This document shows, piece by piece, positions 28,279 to 37,371 of a stretch of 64,000 nt of DNA. Every line of letters begins with the position of its first letter. Positions within the stretch are counted from its first letter, which is position 1. The translations under genes and the position numbers were made by a program. Under the pieces are notes generated by a model. That model did not search any database and had not been told where the DNA came from. It was given only the letters and a program-made list of their open reading frames with translations. The DNA comes from Clostridia bacterium (lineage in GTDB: Bacteria > Bacillota > Clostridia > TANB77 > CAG-508): the NCBI GenBank assembly GCA_017626365.1, contig JAGAIV010000033.1, positions 124,001 through 188,000 of the forward strand. Direction: 5' to 3'.

Positions 28279-29364
28279 TTAATCATCATTTATTATGTTT
28301 TCAATTTTTTCGATAATGTTTTTATTGTATTGTTCTGGTTCAAATTTTTCTTTAATTTCGTATCCTTTTTGTATGAATTTTTTCATTGCTTGATAAATTT
28401 CTTCTATTTTTTTAGAAGTTACAATACCAAATTTATTTTGTATATCCTCTAGCGCATCTGCTATATCTGTTGTAATAATTGGTTTATTTAATACGAATGC
28501 TTCTAAGAATACTACTGGATATCCTTCATAATCTGATGTTAATATAATAGAATCTGCTAATTTCATATATGGATATGGATTTTTTTTGACACCTAAGAAT
28601 TTAACAAAGTCTTGTATGTTATATTCTTTTACCATTTCTTTATATTTTTCCGTATCAGAACCTTCTCCAACAAACAATACTTCAAAATCAAAATCTTCTT
28701 CTTTTAGTTGTTTTGTTGCTTCTAAAATCCTCGTTAATTTCTTTTGCTTTTCATCATGTCTTCCAACATTAACAAATGTATATTTCTTTTTTGTTTCTTC
28801 TACTTTTTCTTGTGCAAGGCTTTCTATTTTTCTATAATCAATTAAATTATTGCAAAAAATCACTTTTTCTTCTTGTTCTGGAAAAATATTACAAAAGGAT
28901 TCTGCTCCTGCTTTCGATACAAAAATAATTTTTTTAAACTTGCTTACATTTAAAACATTAAAAAATTCTTCTACTTTTGAAGCATCATTTTTATATAACA
29001 TTAGGTAATCCGCATGTCCCCATAATGCACAATTTTTTGATGCTATTCGAGCAGTATACGAACCTACTAGAGAATAAGTTGCATATGATGCTGAGAAATC
29101 ATACTTATTATGATGTTTTAACCAAAATAAAATTCTTTTCTGTAAATTTATTATTTTTCGAACAAGAACTATCTTGTTTTCACTTGGTTTATATTCTATT
29201 ATATGAATTTTATTATCTAAATCTTTTAGAAAGGCTCCTTGTTTTTTCTCTAATACCAATGTAATGTCATAATTTTTGTCTACTAATGTATTTAATAGTA
29301 TCAGTAATGAAGTTTCAATTCCTCCTACATTCATATCAAAAGCAGAAAATAGTAATTTTTTCAT
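28279..29364 (-). CDS. GT4 family glycosyltransferase, first gene of the glycan cluster
   Basis: 361 residues. The N-terminal LLFSAFDMNVGGIETSLLIL and C-terminal TFVNVGRHDEKQKKLTRILE and SDYEGYPVVFLEAFVLNKPI (EX7E-like) are GT4 features. It is the most upstream gene of the minus-strand cluster and follows a TGnTATAAT promoter; AAGGAG precedes its ATG. Transcription could run through to trxA some 15 kb downstream. Confidence 0.85.
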   Translation of the reverse strand: MKKLLFSAFDMNVGGIETSLLILLNTLVDKNYDITLVLEKKQGAFLKDLDNKIHIIEYKPSENKIVLVRKIINLQKRILFWLKHHNKYDFSASYATYSLVGSYTARIASKNCALWGHADYLMLYKNDASKVEEFFNVLNVSKFKKIIFVSKAGAESFCNIFPEQEEKVIFCNNLIDYRKIESLAQEKVEETKKKYTFVNVGRHDEKQKKLTRILEATKQLKEEDFDFEVLFVGEGSDTEKYKEMVKEYNIQDFVKFLGVKKNPYPYMKLADSIILTSDYEGYPVVFLEAFVLNKPIITTDIADALEDIQNKFGIVTSKKIEEIYQAMKKFIQKGYEIKEKFEPEQYNKNIIEKIENIINDD

Positions 29365-29394
29365 TGTTTTCTCCTTATATTTAAACTCTTGCTC

Positions 29395-29403
29395 ATTATA
29401 TCA
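29395..29403 (-). promoter_or_regulatory. Extended -10 promoter of the glycan cluster
   Basis: TGATATAAT on the minus strand: TATAAT (29395-29400) with a TGn extension; no good -35 box. It lies about 30 bp before the first glycosyltransferase ATG. Confidence 0.5.
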
Positions 29404-29439
29404 TACTTTTTTTCATTATAGGAAGAATATTCTAAAAAA

Positions 29440-29471
29440 AGCAATAAAAAAAGAGATGTTTTTCATCTCTT
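29440..29471 (-). terminator. Terminator after rpmE
   Basis: AGAGATG/CATCTCT stem with a 5-nt loop, followed by TTTTTTT on the minus strand. Confidence 0.8.
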
Positions 29472-29483
29472 ACAAAATCTTTT

Positions 29484-29684
29484 TTATGCAATTCCATATT
29501 TTTTCTTAAATTTATCTGCTCTACCACCAGTTGTATTTAATTTTAAGTTACCTGTCCAAAATGGATGACATTTTGAGCAAACATCTACTTTTATATCTTT
29601 TTTTGTTGATTTTGTTGTAAACACATTGCCACATGCACATGTAATTGTTGTTTCTGTAAATTCTGGATGTAATCCTTCTTTCAT
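29484..29684 (-). CDS. rpmE: Ribosomal protein L31 (zinc-binding type)
   Basis: 66 residues of the large-subunit protein bL31. TCACGNVF and [14 protein letters not shown] carry the four Cys of the zinc-binding C+ form; the end KFKKKYGIA is typical. The AGGTG site precedes the ATG. It is monocistronic, between the single-pass protein gene at 29779 and the glycan cluster. Confidence 0.95.
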   Translation of the reverse strand: MKEGLHPEFTETTITCACGNVFTTKSTKKDIKVDVCSKCHPFWTGNLKLNTTGGRADKFKKKYGIA

Positions 29685-29778
29685 CTTGTATTCACCTCTT
29701 TCTTTCCTTTAAAATAAATTTGCTGACTAATATCTTATCATATTTTAAAATTTATTTCAACCTTATACCATTATTTTT

Positions 29779-29934
29779 TTATTTTTTTTCGTTATCTTTG
29801 TTTATCATATATTGTGCTGATGTTTGCAATTCTTGTAAGAATGGTAGTTTTTTTACTAATTTTGCAACAATATTAAATAAGCATGCAATAATTAAAACAA
29901 TAAATAAAACTTTTTTCCAAATTCTAGCGGCCAT
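29779..29934 (-). CDS. Small single-pass membrane protein, 51 residues
   Basis: Reads MAARIWKKVLFIVLIIACLF then continues with KLVKKLPFLQELQTSAQYMI and ends NKDNEKK. One hydrophobic segment (about residues 9-24) with a basic N-terminus and an ATG at 29934 preceded by GGAGG six bases upstream. I do not recognise the family. It is upstream of rpmE on the same strand and may share its transcript. Confidence 0.6.
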   Translation of the reverse strand: MAARIWKKVLFIVLIIACLFNIVAKLVKKLPFLQELQTSAQYMINKDNEKK

Positions 29935-30054
29935 TTTCTTTTCCTCCGTTTTTTGAACTCTATCTATAATTATACTATATTTTCTCGTTTTGTCAATATT
30001 ATTCGTTTTTTTGGTTATAATAAATTCTATACATATATATTTTGGAGGAATAAT

Positions 30055-30726
30055 ATGAGAAGTACAATATCTTTTATTTTATGTTTAATTTTATTAATTT
30101 TAACTCTTACTGGATGTGCCCATAATACAAATAATACCACTGCAAATAACAATGAAACCTCTAATGTCCAAAAACTAGATACAGAAGTTTCTATTACTAA
30201 TACCAATGCATTTCAAAACACACTAACAAATGAAATTCGTATTGGTGCACACGAATCTGAGTTGATGAATGAAACAGAACTTGCTAGCTTTTCTACAAAA
30301 TTAGGTGGAAAAGCTACTCCTAGAAGTCGTAATATTGGAATTACTACATCTGCCTTAAATGAAACGATTGTTAAAAAAGGAGAAACTTTTTCTTTTTGTA
30401 ATACTATAGGAAAACCTACTGCAGATAAAGGATACGAAGAAGCAGATTCTTTTGATGCAGATGGAAATACTGTTAAAACCTTAGGCGGTGGAAATTGCCA
30501 AGTAAGTAGCACTCTTTATAATGTTGTATTACAAATTCCAGATTTAAAAGTTACTGAACGCCATGCTCATAGTAAAGCTGTTCATTATGTTGCAAAAGAT
30601 AAAGATGCTGCAGTTTCTTATGGAAGTGTAGATTTTAAATTTAAAAATAACACCGGAAGTGATATAAAAATTTATGCAAATTCTGACTTATCAAGTGTTA
30701 ATATACGAATTGTAAAAATGCAATAA
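30055..30726 (+). CDS. VanW-family lipoprotein
   Basis: 223 residues. The N-terminus has a lipoprotein signal (hydrophobic core ending LTLTGC, Cys 21), then a low-complexity Asn/Thr linker, then the VanW domain: ETFSFCNTIGKPTADKGYEE and LGGGNCQVSSTLYNVVLQ. VanW proteins occur with vancomycin-resistance clusters and as surface proteins of Clostridia, but their reaction is not established. The ATG at 30055 follows GGAGG; an earlier in-frame ATG would spoil the signal peptide. One of few plus-strand genes, convergent with greA. Confidence 0.85.
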   Translation: MRSTISFILCLILLILTLTGCAHNTNNTTANNNETSNVQKLDTEVSITNTNAFQNTLTNEIRIGAHESELMNETELASFSTKLGGKATPRSRNIGITTSALNETIVKKGETFSFCNTIGKPTADKGYEEADSFDADGNTVKTLGGGNCQVSSTLYNVVLQIPDLKVTERHAHSKAVHYVAKDKDAAVSYGSVDFKFKNNTGSDIKIYANSDLSSVNIRIVKMQ

Positions 30727-30764
30727 AAAATAAAGAAAGCATATGCTTTCTTTATTTTTTTATT
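30726..30764. terminator. Bidirectional terminator between vanW and greA
   Basis: AATAAAGAAAGCATATGCTTTCTTTATT palindrome, in two arms of 14, with flanking A- and T-tracts. Confidence 0.8.
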
Positions 30765-31228
30765 GAAATAACTTTATATTTTACGATACCTGCTGGAACT
30801 TTTATTTCAAGTTCTTCTCCTTTTTTGGCTCCTAATAAAGCAGCTCCTATTGGAGATTCATTTGAAATTTTATTTTGTGATAAATCTACTTCAGTTGAAC
30901 CAACAATTGTATATTCTTCTTCTTCATCAAATTCTAAATCTTTTACTTTAACGGTATTTCCTACTTGAACAGTTTTAGTGTCAATTTCAGATTCATCTAT
31001 AATTTTAGCATATCTTAATTTTGTTTCTAAATTTGCAATTTTTATTTCATTTTCTGCTTGTGCATTTTTTGCTTCATCATATTCTGAGTTTTCAGATAAA
31101 TCACCAAATCCTAATGCAACTTTAATGCGTTCAGCAATTTCAGCTCTTTTTTCTGTTCTTAAATATTCTACTTCTTTTTCTAAATTATCATATCCCTCTT
31201 GGGTTAATAATACTTCTTTTTCTTCCAT
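30752..31228 (-). CDS. greA: Transcription elongation factor GreA
   Basis: 158-residue secondary-channel factor that rescues backtracked RNA polymerase. The N-terminal coiled coil ([20 protein letters not shown]) carries the acidic tip [13 protein letters not shown]; the C-terminal FKBP-like half has [20 protein letters not shown]. Normal length. GAGGAG precedes the ATG, and a consensus promoter lies at 31284-31312. Confidence 0.96.
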   Translation of the reverse strand: MEEKEVLLTQEGYDNLEKEVEYLRTEKRAEIAERIKVALGFGDLSENSEYDEAKNAQAENEIKIANLETKLRYAKIIDESEIDTKTVQVGNTVKVKDLEFDEEEEYTIVGSTEVDLSQNKISNESPIGAALLGAKKGEELEIKVPAGIVKYKVISIKK

Positions 31229-31283
31229 AGTGAAGTCTCCTCTCTAACCAGAAACAAAATTGTTTCTTTTTAACATTGACACT

Positions 31284-31312
31284 ATCTTAAGATAATTAAA
31301 CGATTTTGTCAA
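31284..31312 (-). promoter_or_regulatory. Promoter of greA
   Basis: TTGACA (31307-31312), 17-bp spacer, TAAGAT (31284-31289). A small AGAAACA/TGTTTCT hairpin follows in the leader. Confidence 0.7.
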
Positions 31313-31317
31313 GTGTT

Positions 31318-32250
31318 TTAGCCTAATTTCTTGGAAATGCTTGTATATTCTCGTCTGTCTATAATTCCTTTTTTACCAATTAAATTAATAATTCTAAGAT
31401 TTTCCTCTTTTACTATTTTTCTAATTTGAGCATAATTTTTATCTAACATTCTTGCTTCATAAATTTTTTTAATATCAAAAATACTAGTTGGCAATTCTTT
31501 GTTATCGCTATTCATTTGGTAATCATAAATATGGATTCCACAAAATGCTTTTGCTATAATTTGTGTTTTTTCATTTATATCAATTACTATAGCATTTGGG
31601 TTAATTGCAAACTGGTTTAAAAGTTCTTGAGAACTATCAAAATTAATGATTATTTTCGATTTTAAGAGACTTTTTCGTTTATTGTTAGTAATTTGACATA
31701 GAAGTCCATATTCATTTTCTAGGTCATTTTCGAGTTTTTTAAATTGTCCAATTTTATTAGTAACAATCTGTATTCTTCTTACTTGACTTGCAAGTTCTAT
31801 AATCATTTTTTCAAATTCATAATTTCTATTCTCCATTAATAAAGTAATCTCTTGTTTTTCTTTTTCTTTCCCTGTCATTTTACAAATATATTGTATCATT
31901 TCAGGCATCAAATAATTTGCTAATTTTACTCCTTTTACTAATTTTATATTTGAATTCTTACACATATCTTTTAACTTTTGTACACTGTCTAATTTTTTCG
32001 ATAAAACAACTTGTGAATCTAATTTTATTAATATCTTTTTAATGAAAAAAAGCTTTATATTTAAGAATGAAGTTAAATTTTTATACGGTAAAATATAAAA
32101 ACCTCTTCCATCTACTGTTACAATACAAAAAATTTTCTTAAAAAATAACATCATTTTCTTTAGGAAAATAGGTAACTTGTTCTTCTCTTCAAAAATCTCA
32201 TCTATATTGCTTAATTCCTTAAAATAGATTGTACGAATTTCATTCACCAC
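31318..32250 (-). CDS. Unknown conserved-looking protein, 310 residues
   Basis: I do not recognise this family. The start is GTG (two in tandem, GTGGTGAAT) next to an AGG box. A short hydrophobic/basic stretch (FLKKMMLFFKKIFCIV, about residues 29-44) may associate with membrane. The middle contains a Lys-rich helix and IVTNKIGQFKKLENDLENEY with a following SKIIINFDSS, reminiscent of a Rossmann-type nucleotide fold. No catalytic motif can be assigned. It sits upstream of greA, without an obvious operon partner. Confidence 0.6.
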   Translation of the reverse strand: MVNEIRTIYFKELSNIDEIFEEKNKLPIFLKKMMLFFKKIFCIVTVDGRGFYILPYKNLTSFLNIKLFFIKKILIKLDSQVVLSKKLDSVQKLKDMCKNSNIKLVKGVKLANYLMPEMIQYICKMTGKEKEKQEITLLMENRNYEFEKMIIELASQVRRIQIVTNKIGQFKKLENDLENEYGLLCQITNNKRKSLLKSKIIINFDSSQELLNQFAINPNAIVIDINEKTQIIAKAFCGIHIYDYQMNSDNKELPTSIFDIKKIYEARMLDKNYAQIRKIVKEENLRIINLIGKKGIIDRREYTSISKKLG

Positions 32251-32302
32251 CTAATTAGTCGTTTTTATTCATTATATTAATAAATAAAACTTTTTATGAA
32301 AA

Positions 32303-32331
32303 AAATAATGTAGGTGGTGTCCTACATTATT
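32303..32331 (-). terminator. Terminator overlapping the end of folA
   Basis: AATAATGTAGG/CCTACATTATT stem then T-run on the minus strand; the first arm overlaps the last codons of folA. Confidence 0.75.
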
Positions 32332-32815
32332 TTCTTATATAATCAATATATTCATAATCATATGGATTATCTTCGTTTTTTATACCTTTTTCTCTTTTTT
32401 CTATTTGCCAGACATTTTCATCAACTTCTGGAAAAAATGTGTCCCCTTCGAAATCTTCATACAATTTTGTAATATATAACTTTTTAGATAATGGCATTAG
32501 CATTTTATAAATTGCCTCTCCTCCTATTACAAAACATTCTTCTTCAGAATCTATGTATGGTTTTAATTCATCTGTATTATAAATTATTTTTACCTGTTCA
32601 TGTTCAAATTTATAATTTTCATTTTTTGTTAATACAATATGAAAACGATTTGGTAATACTCTTCCTAAAGATTCAAAAGTTTTTCTTCCCATAATAATCG
32701 TTTTTCCAGAAGTTATTGCTTTAAATCTTTTCAAGTCTTCTGGTAATTTCCATATTAGTTTATTATCTTTTCCTATTACATTATTATTAGCAATTGCTAC
32801 AATCATACTTAACAT
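32327..32815 (-). CDS. folA: Dihydrofolate reductase
   Basis: 162 residues; reduces dihydrofolate to tetrahydrofolate with NADPH. MIVAIANNNVIGKDNKLIWK, LPEDLKRFKAITSGKTIIMG, RKTFESLGRVLPNR and the FVIGGEAIYKMLMP motif are all present. It follows thyA by 14 bp, the usual folate/dTMP pair, in which FolA regenerates the cofactor that ThyA oxidises. Confidence 0.95.
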   Translation of the reverse strand: MLSMIVAIANNNVIGKDNKLIWKLPEDLKRFKAITSGKTIIMGRKTFESLGRVLPNRFHIVLTKNENYKFEHEQVKIIYNTDELKPYIDSEEECFVIGGEAIYKMLMPLSKKLYITKLYEDFEGDTFFPEVDENVWQIEKREKGIKNEDNPYDYEYIDYIRK

Positions 32816-32829
32816 ATCTTTTACCTCTA

Positions 32830-33687
32830 TTATTCTGCAACTGGAATTTTTCCTAATTTTACTTCTTTATTATAATCGTAATCTACAATCTCAAAATCTT
32901 CTACTTTAAAATCATAAAAATTATTAGTTGGATTGTGAATTACTAATTTCGGACTTACATCCATTGCTTGTACTTCTAATAATTGTTTGATAAGAGGTAT
33001 ATGTCTATCATAAATATGACAATCTCCTATATTGTGAGTTAATGTTCCTACTTTCAATCCGCTAACTTGAGCAAACATATGAGTCAAGGCTGCATATTGC
33101 ATTGTATTCCAACCATTTGCTGCAAGCATATCTTGTGAACGTTGATTTAGAATTAAATGTAATTTTCCATCTTTAACTAACCATTGCGTTCCAAATGCAC
33201 ATGGCTCTAAATTCATATCTTTTAATTCTTCGTGATTAAACAAATTTGTCATAATTCTTCTACTTGATGGATCATTTTTTAATAAATATAGTACATAATC
33301 CACTTGGTCCATTTCTTTTATTCCATCTTTTGTTTTAAATTTATATTTTTTAGCAAATTGATAACCATAAGCCTTTCCTATAGTTCCATCTTCTCCTGCC
33401 CATTGGTCCCAAATATGAGAATTTAATTCACTTACCTTATTTGATTTTTTTTGCCAAATCCATAAAATTTCATCTATTGCTCTTTTTACTGTTTGAGTAT
33501 TATTACGAAGTGTAATCATTGGAAATTCTTTTTCCAAATCATATTTATTTTGAACTCCAACAATAGAATAATAATTGGCTTCTGTTCCGTCTTCCCATCT
33601 AGTACGTACATTAGTTCCTTCAGAAGAATATCCGTGCTCTAATATCTCTTTACATGTATTTATAAAATTTTTATCTGCCTCAGTCAT
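32830..33687 (-). CDS. thyA: Thymidylate synthase
   Basis: Converts dUMP to dTMP with methylene-tetrahydrofolate. The ATG at 33685-33687 (MTEADKNFINTCKEILEHGY) has GGAGG upstream; the open frame reaches 33837 but the extra 50 residues are Lys/Ile-rich and unlike ThyA. 285 residues. PSSRRIMTNLFN, EPCAFGTQWLV (catalytic Cys), LNQRSQDMLAANGWN and HIYDRHI are diagnostic. Co-transcribed with folA. Confidence 0.95.
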   Translation of the reverse strand: MTEADKNFINTCKEILEHGYSSEGTNVRTRWEDGTEANYYSIVGVQNKYDLEKEFPMITLRNNTQTVKRAIDEILWIWQKKSNKVSELNSHIWDQWAGEDGTIGKAYGYQFAKKYKFKTKDGIKEMDQVDYVLYLLKNDPSSRRIMTNLFNHEELKDMNLEPCAFGTQWLVKDGKLHLILNQRSQDMLAANGWNTMQYAALTHMFAQVSGLKVGTLTHNIGDCHIYDRHIPLIKQLLEVQAMDVSPKLVIHNPTNNFYDFKVEDFEIVDYDYNKEVKLGKIPVAE

Positions 33688-33746
33688 TTTCTTACCTCCA
33701 ATTTTAATTATTATTGAAATTATATTATACAAGCTCTTTTTTTTCA

Positions 33747-33781
33747 ACAAAAAAGAAGAAATATTTTCATATTTCTTCTTT
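33747..33781 (-). terminator. Terminator after the 33794 gene
   Basis: AAAGAAGAAATAT/ATATTTCTTCTTT arms, 4-nt loop, then TTTTTT on the minus strand, upstream of thyA. Confidence 0.8.
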
Positions 33782-33793
33782 ATATTAATTTTC

Positions 33794-34678
33794 TTATTCT
33801 CCTCTTCCCTCTGGAAGTGCTGGCATATCAAGTACAACTCTTATTTTGAATATGTAACTAATTGTTCTACCAAATTTACTATTCTTAATTCTTTGCCATA
33901 AAGATGGTTTTACTTCCACTCTTGTATCTGCAATATATGCTGCTTGTTCCTCGTTTACTTGTTCTGCAACTTTTTCTTGTTTTGTTTCTTGGGCTGTTAC
34001 AACATTTTTAGTTACAGTAGCTTCTTCTACTACTGGTTCTTCTACATCCAAATCAACTGGTGTTGGAATTACTTTTAATGCATCTGCAACTTCAATTCCT
34101 ATATAGCTTAATGCTTTTGAACGGTCTTCAATTCTTTCCATATCAATTTCAATATGTAGATTGGATTCTAAATTGTTAATTCTTGCTTGAATTAGTTTTA
34201 CAGAATCTTCGTAATTTTGAGTTGTTTTACTTTTGGATCTTCCAATAATTCCTAATGGTTCAATAATATCTTCTCCAAATTTTCCTTCTGCTGCCTTTAG
34301 AGTTGCTTTCCAATCTTTTTCTTTATTTTCTACAACTTCTAGTAAATCTTTTAAATCACCAGAAAGCATAATATTCTTTTCTCTTTGACGAATCAATTCT
34401 TCAATTTGCTTTGTATTCTCTTCAAATTGATTTGTTGCATACTCAACTAATCCATAAGCTGCTTTATATACATCTCTTGGAAAGTTTTTCTTTTTTGGAT
34501 ATTCAATTAAATATGTTTTTATTGATTCGATTAAATCTTTAAAATAAGAATCATCGTCTAATTGTACGATTTGTTTCTTACTATTTGGATTAATCATTTT
34601 TTGTACCTTATCGATATTTGATAAGATTTTTTCTTGTGTAATTACCATTCTTACGTTTACTATGCCGCTTCTTGACAT
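33794..34678 (-). CDS. Unknown protein with coiled-coil and Glu/Val-rich linker
   Basis: 294 residues. The N-terminal 200 residues are helical (KTYLIEYPKKKNFPRDVYKA, then coiled-coil-like QFEENTKQIEELIRQREKNI). A low-complexity acidic linker follows (EEPVVEEATVTKNVVTAQET), then a basic C-terminal segment ending PALPEGRGE. No membrane segment or catalytic motif. GGAGG precedes the ATG and it is transcribed alone. Could be a structural or phage-shock-like protein; no function is claimed. Confidence 0.6.
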   Translation of the reverse strand: MSRSGIVNVRMVITQEKILSNIDKVQKMINPNSKKQIVQLDDDSYFKDLIESIKTYLIEYPKKKNFPRDVYKAAYGLVEYATNQFEENTKQIEELIRQREKNIMLSGDLKDLLEVVENKEKDWKATLKAAEGKFGEDIIEPLGIIGRSKSKTTQNYEDSVKLIQARINNLESNLHIEIDMERIEDRSKALSYIGIEVADALKVIPTPVDLDVEEPVVEEATVTKNVVTAQETKQEKVAEQVNEEQAAYIADTRVEVKPSLWQRIKNSKFGRTISYIFKIRVVLDMPALPEGRGE

Positions 34679-34841
34679 TGTAAACCTCCCTCCTTTGTCC
34701 TACGTATTATTCTACCTTCTTAAATTATACAACTTATCTCAAAAAACTACAATAGGATTCAATAAAATTTATATTTCGTTTTCGTTACAATTCTATTACA
34801 ACTTTTATACAAAAGTCAACAATATTTTACAATTTTTTTAT

Positions 34842-35411
34842 TTATTTTTTTACCAATCCTTTTAAGATAGAATTGTCAAATTCTTTATATAGCTTTGGAA
34901 TGTCAATTTCTTCTTTAATTTTCATTTTGTACACTAGGCTAGAACAAGTTAATCCAAAAATTCCAGACGCTATAATTTCTGGGTCTCCATCAATAATTTC
35001 GCCCTTTTTTATTCCTTCTTTTACTAATTCTTCGATTGTTTTTATGTATTCAATTACTTTATCTTTGCACATAATATTTCTTGGCTCATGTCCCCATATC
35101 TGGCTAAGAACAATTGTCATGAAATCTTCGTATTTTGCAATAATTTTAATTTGAATTAGAATAACTGCTCTTAATTTATCAATAGTATTATCTAATTTTG
35201 ATATTTTTATATCAATACTATTTTGTAATAGTTTCATACCCTCTTCTACCAAGAAATTAAATATTTCTTCTTTACTTGAAAAGTGGTAATATAATGTTCC
35301 TTTTGCAACTCCAACTGTTGCAGTTATTTCTTCAATACTAGTTGCATCATATCCTTTTTGAGCAAACAATTTCATTGAGGTTTCAAATATTTTTCTTTTC
35401 GTCTTATTCAT
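34842..35411 (-). CDS. TetR/AcrR-family transcriptional regulator
   Basis: 189 residues. The N-terminal helix-turn-helix is clear: IFETSMKLFAQKGYDATSIE then VGVAKGTLYYHFSSKEEIF. The C-terminal ligand-binding half is divergent. It lies after the cytidylate-kinase-like gene, 16 bp away, with no pump adjacent; the window's RND pump is some 20 kb away, so the target is unknown. Confidence 0.9.
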   Translation of the reverse strand: MNKTKRKIFETSMKLFAQKGYDATSIEEITATVGVAKGTLYYHFSSKEEIFNFLVEEGMKLLQNSIDIKISKLDNTIDKLRAVILIQIKIIAKYEDFMTIVLSQIWGHEPRNIMCKDKVIEYIKTIEELVKEGIKKGEIIDGDPEIIASGIFGLTCSSLVYKMKIKEEIDIPKLYKEFDNSILKGLVKK

Positions 35412-35427
35412 AATTTCACCTATTTTT

Positions 35428-36003
35428 CTAATTTTTTAACCACTTTTCGTACGCTTCAATTACTCTATTACAAACTTCTTCTGGGGTTAAATCGGTTGTA
35501 TCTAATACTAAATCATAATTTGTCATATCGTCACGATTTACACCATATGTATCAAGCCAACGAGTTGTTTCCTCTTTATGTCTATACAAGATTTTTTCTC
35601 TTGCTTCTTCTTTTGTAGCATATGGTTCTGTGTTCTTTCTTGCTGCATCATTAAACGCTCTATCTACTGCAACTTCAATGTCTACTTTTAAATAGACTTT
35701 AAACGATTCAGGCACAGCATACCATCCAAGTTTGGCATCAATAATTAAGTTATCATGGTTATTTGCATATATAGTTGCACTTTTTTCAATTTCTTTATCT
35801 AGGTTTGGATGTTCATTTAAATATACTTGAAATTCATTTATTGTCATTCCTTTTTCGCTTGCTAATTTTCTTACATATTGTCCATTTCGATAAATTTCAT
35901 ATCCTAATTCTTTTTGCAAATTATTAGATAAAGTTCCTTGTCCGCTGGCATGGTCACCTGTAATTGTAATAATATGCTTTTTTTCTATTCCTCTTCCTTG
36001 CAT
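35428..36003 (-). CDS. Cytidylate-kinase-like P-loop kinase
   Basis: 191 residues of the cytidylate kinase-like family. KKHIITITGDHASGQGTLSN is an unusual P-loop (GDHASGQGT) for nucleotide kinases; later NLIIDAKLGWYAVPESFKVY and RHKEETTRWLDTYGVNRDDM match the family lid region. It overlaps rpoZ by 19 bp and lies in the place where Firmicutes usually have gmk-rpoZ. Substrate not certain: CMP kinase activity is only inferred. Confidence 0.75.
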   Translation of the reverse strand: MQGRGIEKKHIITITGDHASGQGTLSNNLQKELGYEIYRNGQYVRKLASEKGMTINEFQVYLNEHPNLDKEIEKSATIYANNHDNLIIDAKLGWYAVPESFKVYLKVDIEVAVDRAFNDAARKNTEPYATKEEAREKILYRHKEETTRWLDTYGVNRDDMTNYDLVLDTTDLTPEEVCNRVIEAYEKWLKN

Positions 36004-36185
36004 ATTGTCACCTTTCCTTCTGCAATTTCATCTGCTGCTAATGTAACAGTAGATTCTTCTTCTTTGTCAGTTAATGGTTTATCTCCTTTTGATAGTTGTC
36101 TTGCTCTTTTTGCTGTAACCACTACTAATTCAAATCGATTGTCTACTTTTTTCAATAAATCAGTAACACTTGGTTTTACCATCAT
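35985..36185 (-). CDS. rpoZ: RNA polymerase omega subunit
   Basis: 66 residues. KPSVTDLLKKVDNRFELVVV followed by TAKRARQLS is the omega signature. Omega helps assemble beta-prime. AGAGG precedes the ATG; it follows remA by 20 bp and overlaps the kinase gene. The C-terminus is short and acidic (ICKEEE). Confidence 0.92.
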   Translation of the reverse strand: MMVKPSVTDLLKKVDNRFELVVVTAKRARQLSKGDKPLTDKEEESTVTLAADEIAEGKVTICKEEE

Positions 36186-36205
36186 TTTACATCTACCTCT
36201 TTCCT

Positions 36206-36466
36206 TTATTCTTCTACTTCTTCTTTATCTTCTCTTTCTAGTCTTCCCGCAACCGTTTCTGGTTGAACTGCTGATAATATAATATGTCCAGAATCCATAA
36301 TTACAACTGCTCTTGTACGTCTTCCATAAGTAGCATCTACTGCCATTTTAGAATCTTTTGCCTCTTGTACCATTCTTTTAATAGGTGCTGATTCTGGGCT
36401 TACAATTGCAATAATTCGATTTGCTGAAACAATATTTCCAAATCCTATATTAATTAATTGCATCAC
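36206..36466 (-). CDS. remA: RemA-like extracellular matrix regulator (DUF370)
   Basis: 86-residue DNA-binding protein. [36 protein letters not shown], and [20 protein letters not shown] are the RemA/DUF370 signature. In Bacillus it activates matrix and osmoprotection genes. It lies between yicC and rpoZ, as in most Firmicutes. Confidence 0.93.
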   Translation of the reverse strand: MMQLINIGFGNIVSANRIIAIVSPESAPIKRMVQEAKDSKMAVDATYGRRTRAVVIMDSGHIILSAVQPETVAGRLEREDKEEVEE

Positions 36467-36475
36467 TTTTCTCCT

Positions 36476-37348
36476 TTATTCAATATTTTGAATTTGTTCA
36501 CGGATATCTTCAAGCTCAGTTTTTATTTCAATTACTAAATTTGTTATTGCTAAACTACCAGATTTTGAACCAATAGTATTTGTTTCTCTGTTCATTTCTT
36601 GTATTAAGAAATCAACTTTTTTTCCAATTGGTGACATTTCTTCCATCATTTTTTGAAATTGTGCAATATGACTATTTAATCTTGTTACTTCTTCTTCTAC
36701 GGAACACTTATCAGCATAAATAACAATCTCTTGATTTAATCTATCTTTATCTACCATATCCGTTTTTAAAATTTCTTTTATTCTCGTTTCTAATTTTACT
36801 ACATATTCTTCTACAAGTCTAGTAGAATATTCAGAAATTTGTGAAACTTTTTGCCCTACTTTTTGAATCCTTTTTTCTAAATCCTCTTTTATCTTATTTC
36901 CCTCTTGTTCACGCATCGATACAAAGTTTTTTATAGCTTCTTTTAGGCATTCGTCAAGTTCATTCCATATTGTATCTTCATCTTCTATACTTTGAATTAC
37001 AAGAACATCTGGAAATTTTGAAATTTCTGTTACTGGTATTGTACTATTAATATCATTTTCTTTTGCTAACTGTTTTAGTTCTTCAATATAAATTTTTGCA
37101 AGTTCTTTATTAATTTTAATATCTTGCCCTTTAGCACTATTGTTTTCAAATGTTATATAAACATCTATTTTTCCTCTTGTAATGTTGGAAACAACTTCTT
37201 TTTTTACCTTTTCTTCTAGATAGCTGATATTTCTTGGCATTTTTATATTGATATCACAAAATCTGTGATTAACAGATTTTATTTCAATATTATACATTCT
37301 TCCTTCATTTTCATAACTTGCTCTTCCAAAGCCTGTCATACTTTTCAT
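36476..37348 (-). CDS. yicC: YicC-family endoribonuclease
   Basis: 290 residues. The N-terminus KSMTGFGRASYENEGRMYNI with EIKSVNHRFCDINIKMPR and the C-terminal PIGKKVDFLIQEMNRETNTI plus GSKSG...VIEIKTELEDIREQIQN are hallmarks of YicC, an RNA-degrading enzyme. Heads the yicC-remA-rpoZ unit. Confidence 0.93.
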   Translation of the reverse strand: MKSMTGFGRASYENEGRMYNIEIKSVNHRFCDINIKMPRNISYLEEKVKKEVVSNITRGKIDVYITFENNSAKGQDIKINKELAKIYIEELKQLAKENDINSTIPVTEISKFPDVLVIQSIEDEDTIWNELDECLKEAIKNFVSMREQEGNKIKEDLEKRIQKVGQKVSQISEYSTRLVEEYVVKLETRIKEILKTDMVDKDRLNQEIVIYADKCSVEEEVTRLNSHIAQFQKMMEEMSPIGKKVDFLIQEMNRETNTIGSKSGSLAITNLVIEIKTELEDIREQIQNIE

Positions 37349-37371
37349 ACTTATTACCCTCTTTTTATATT

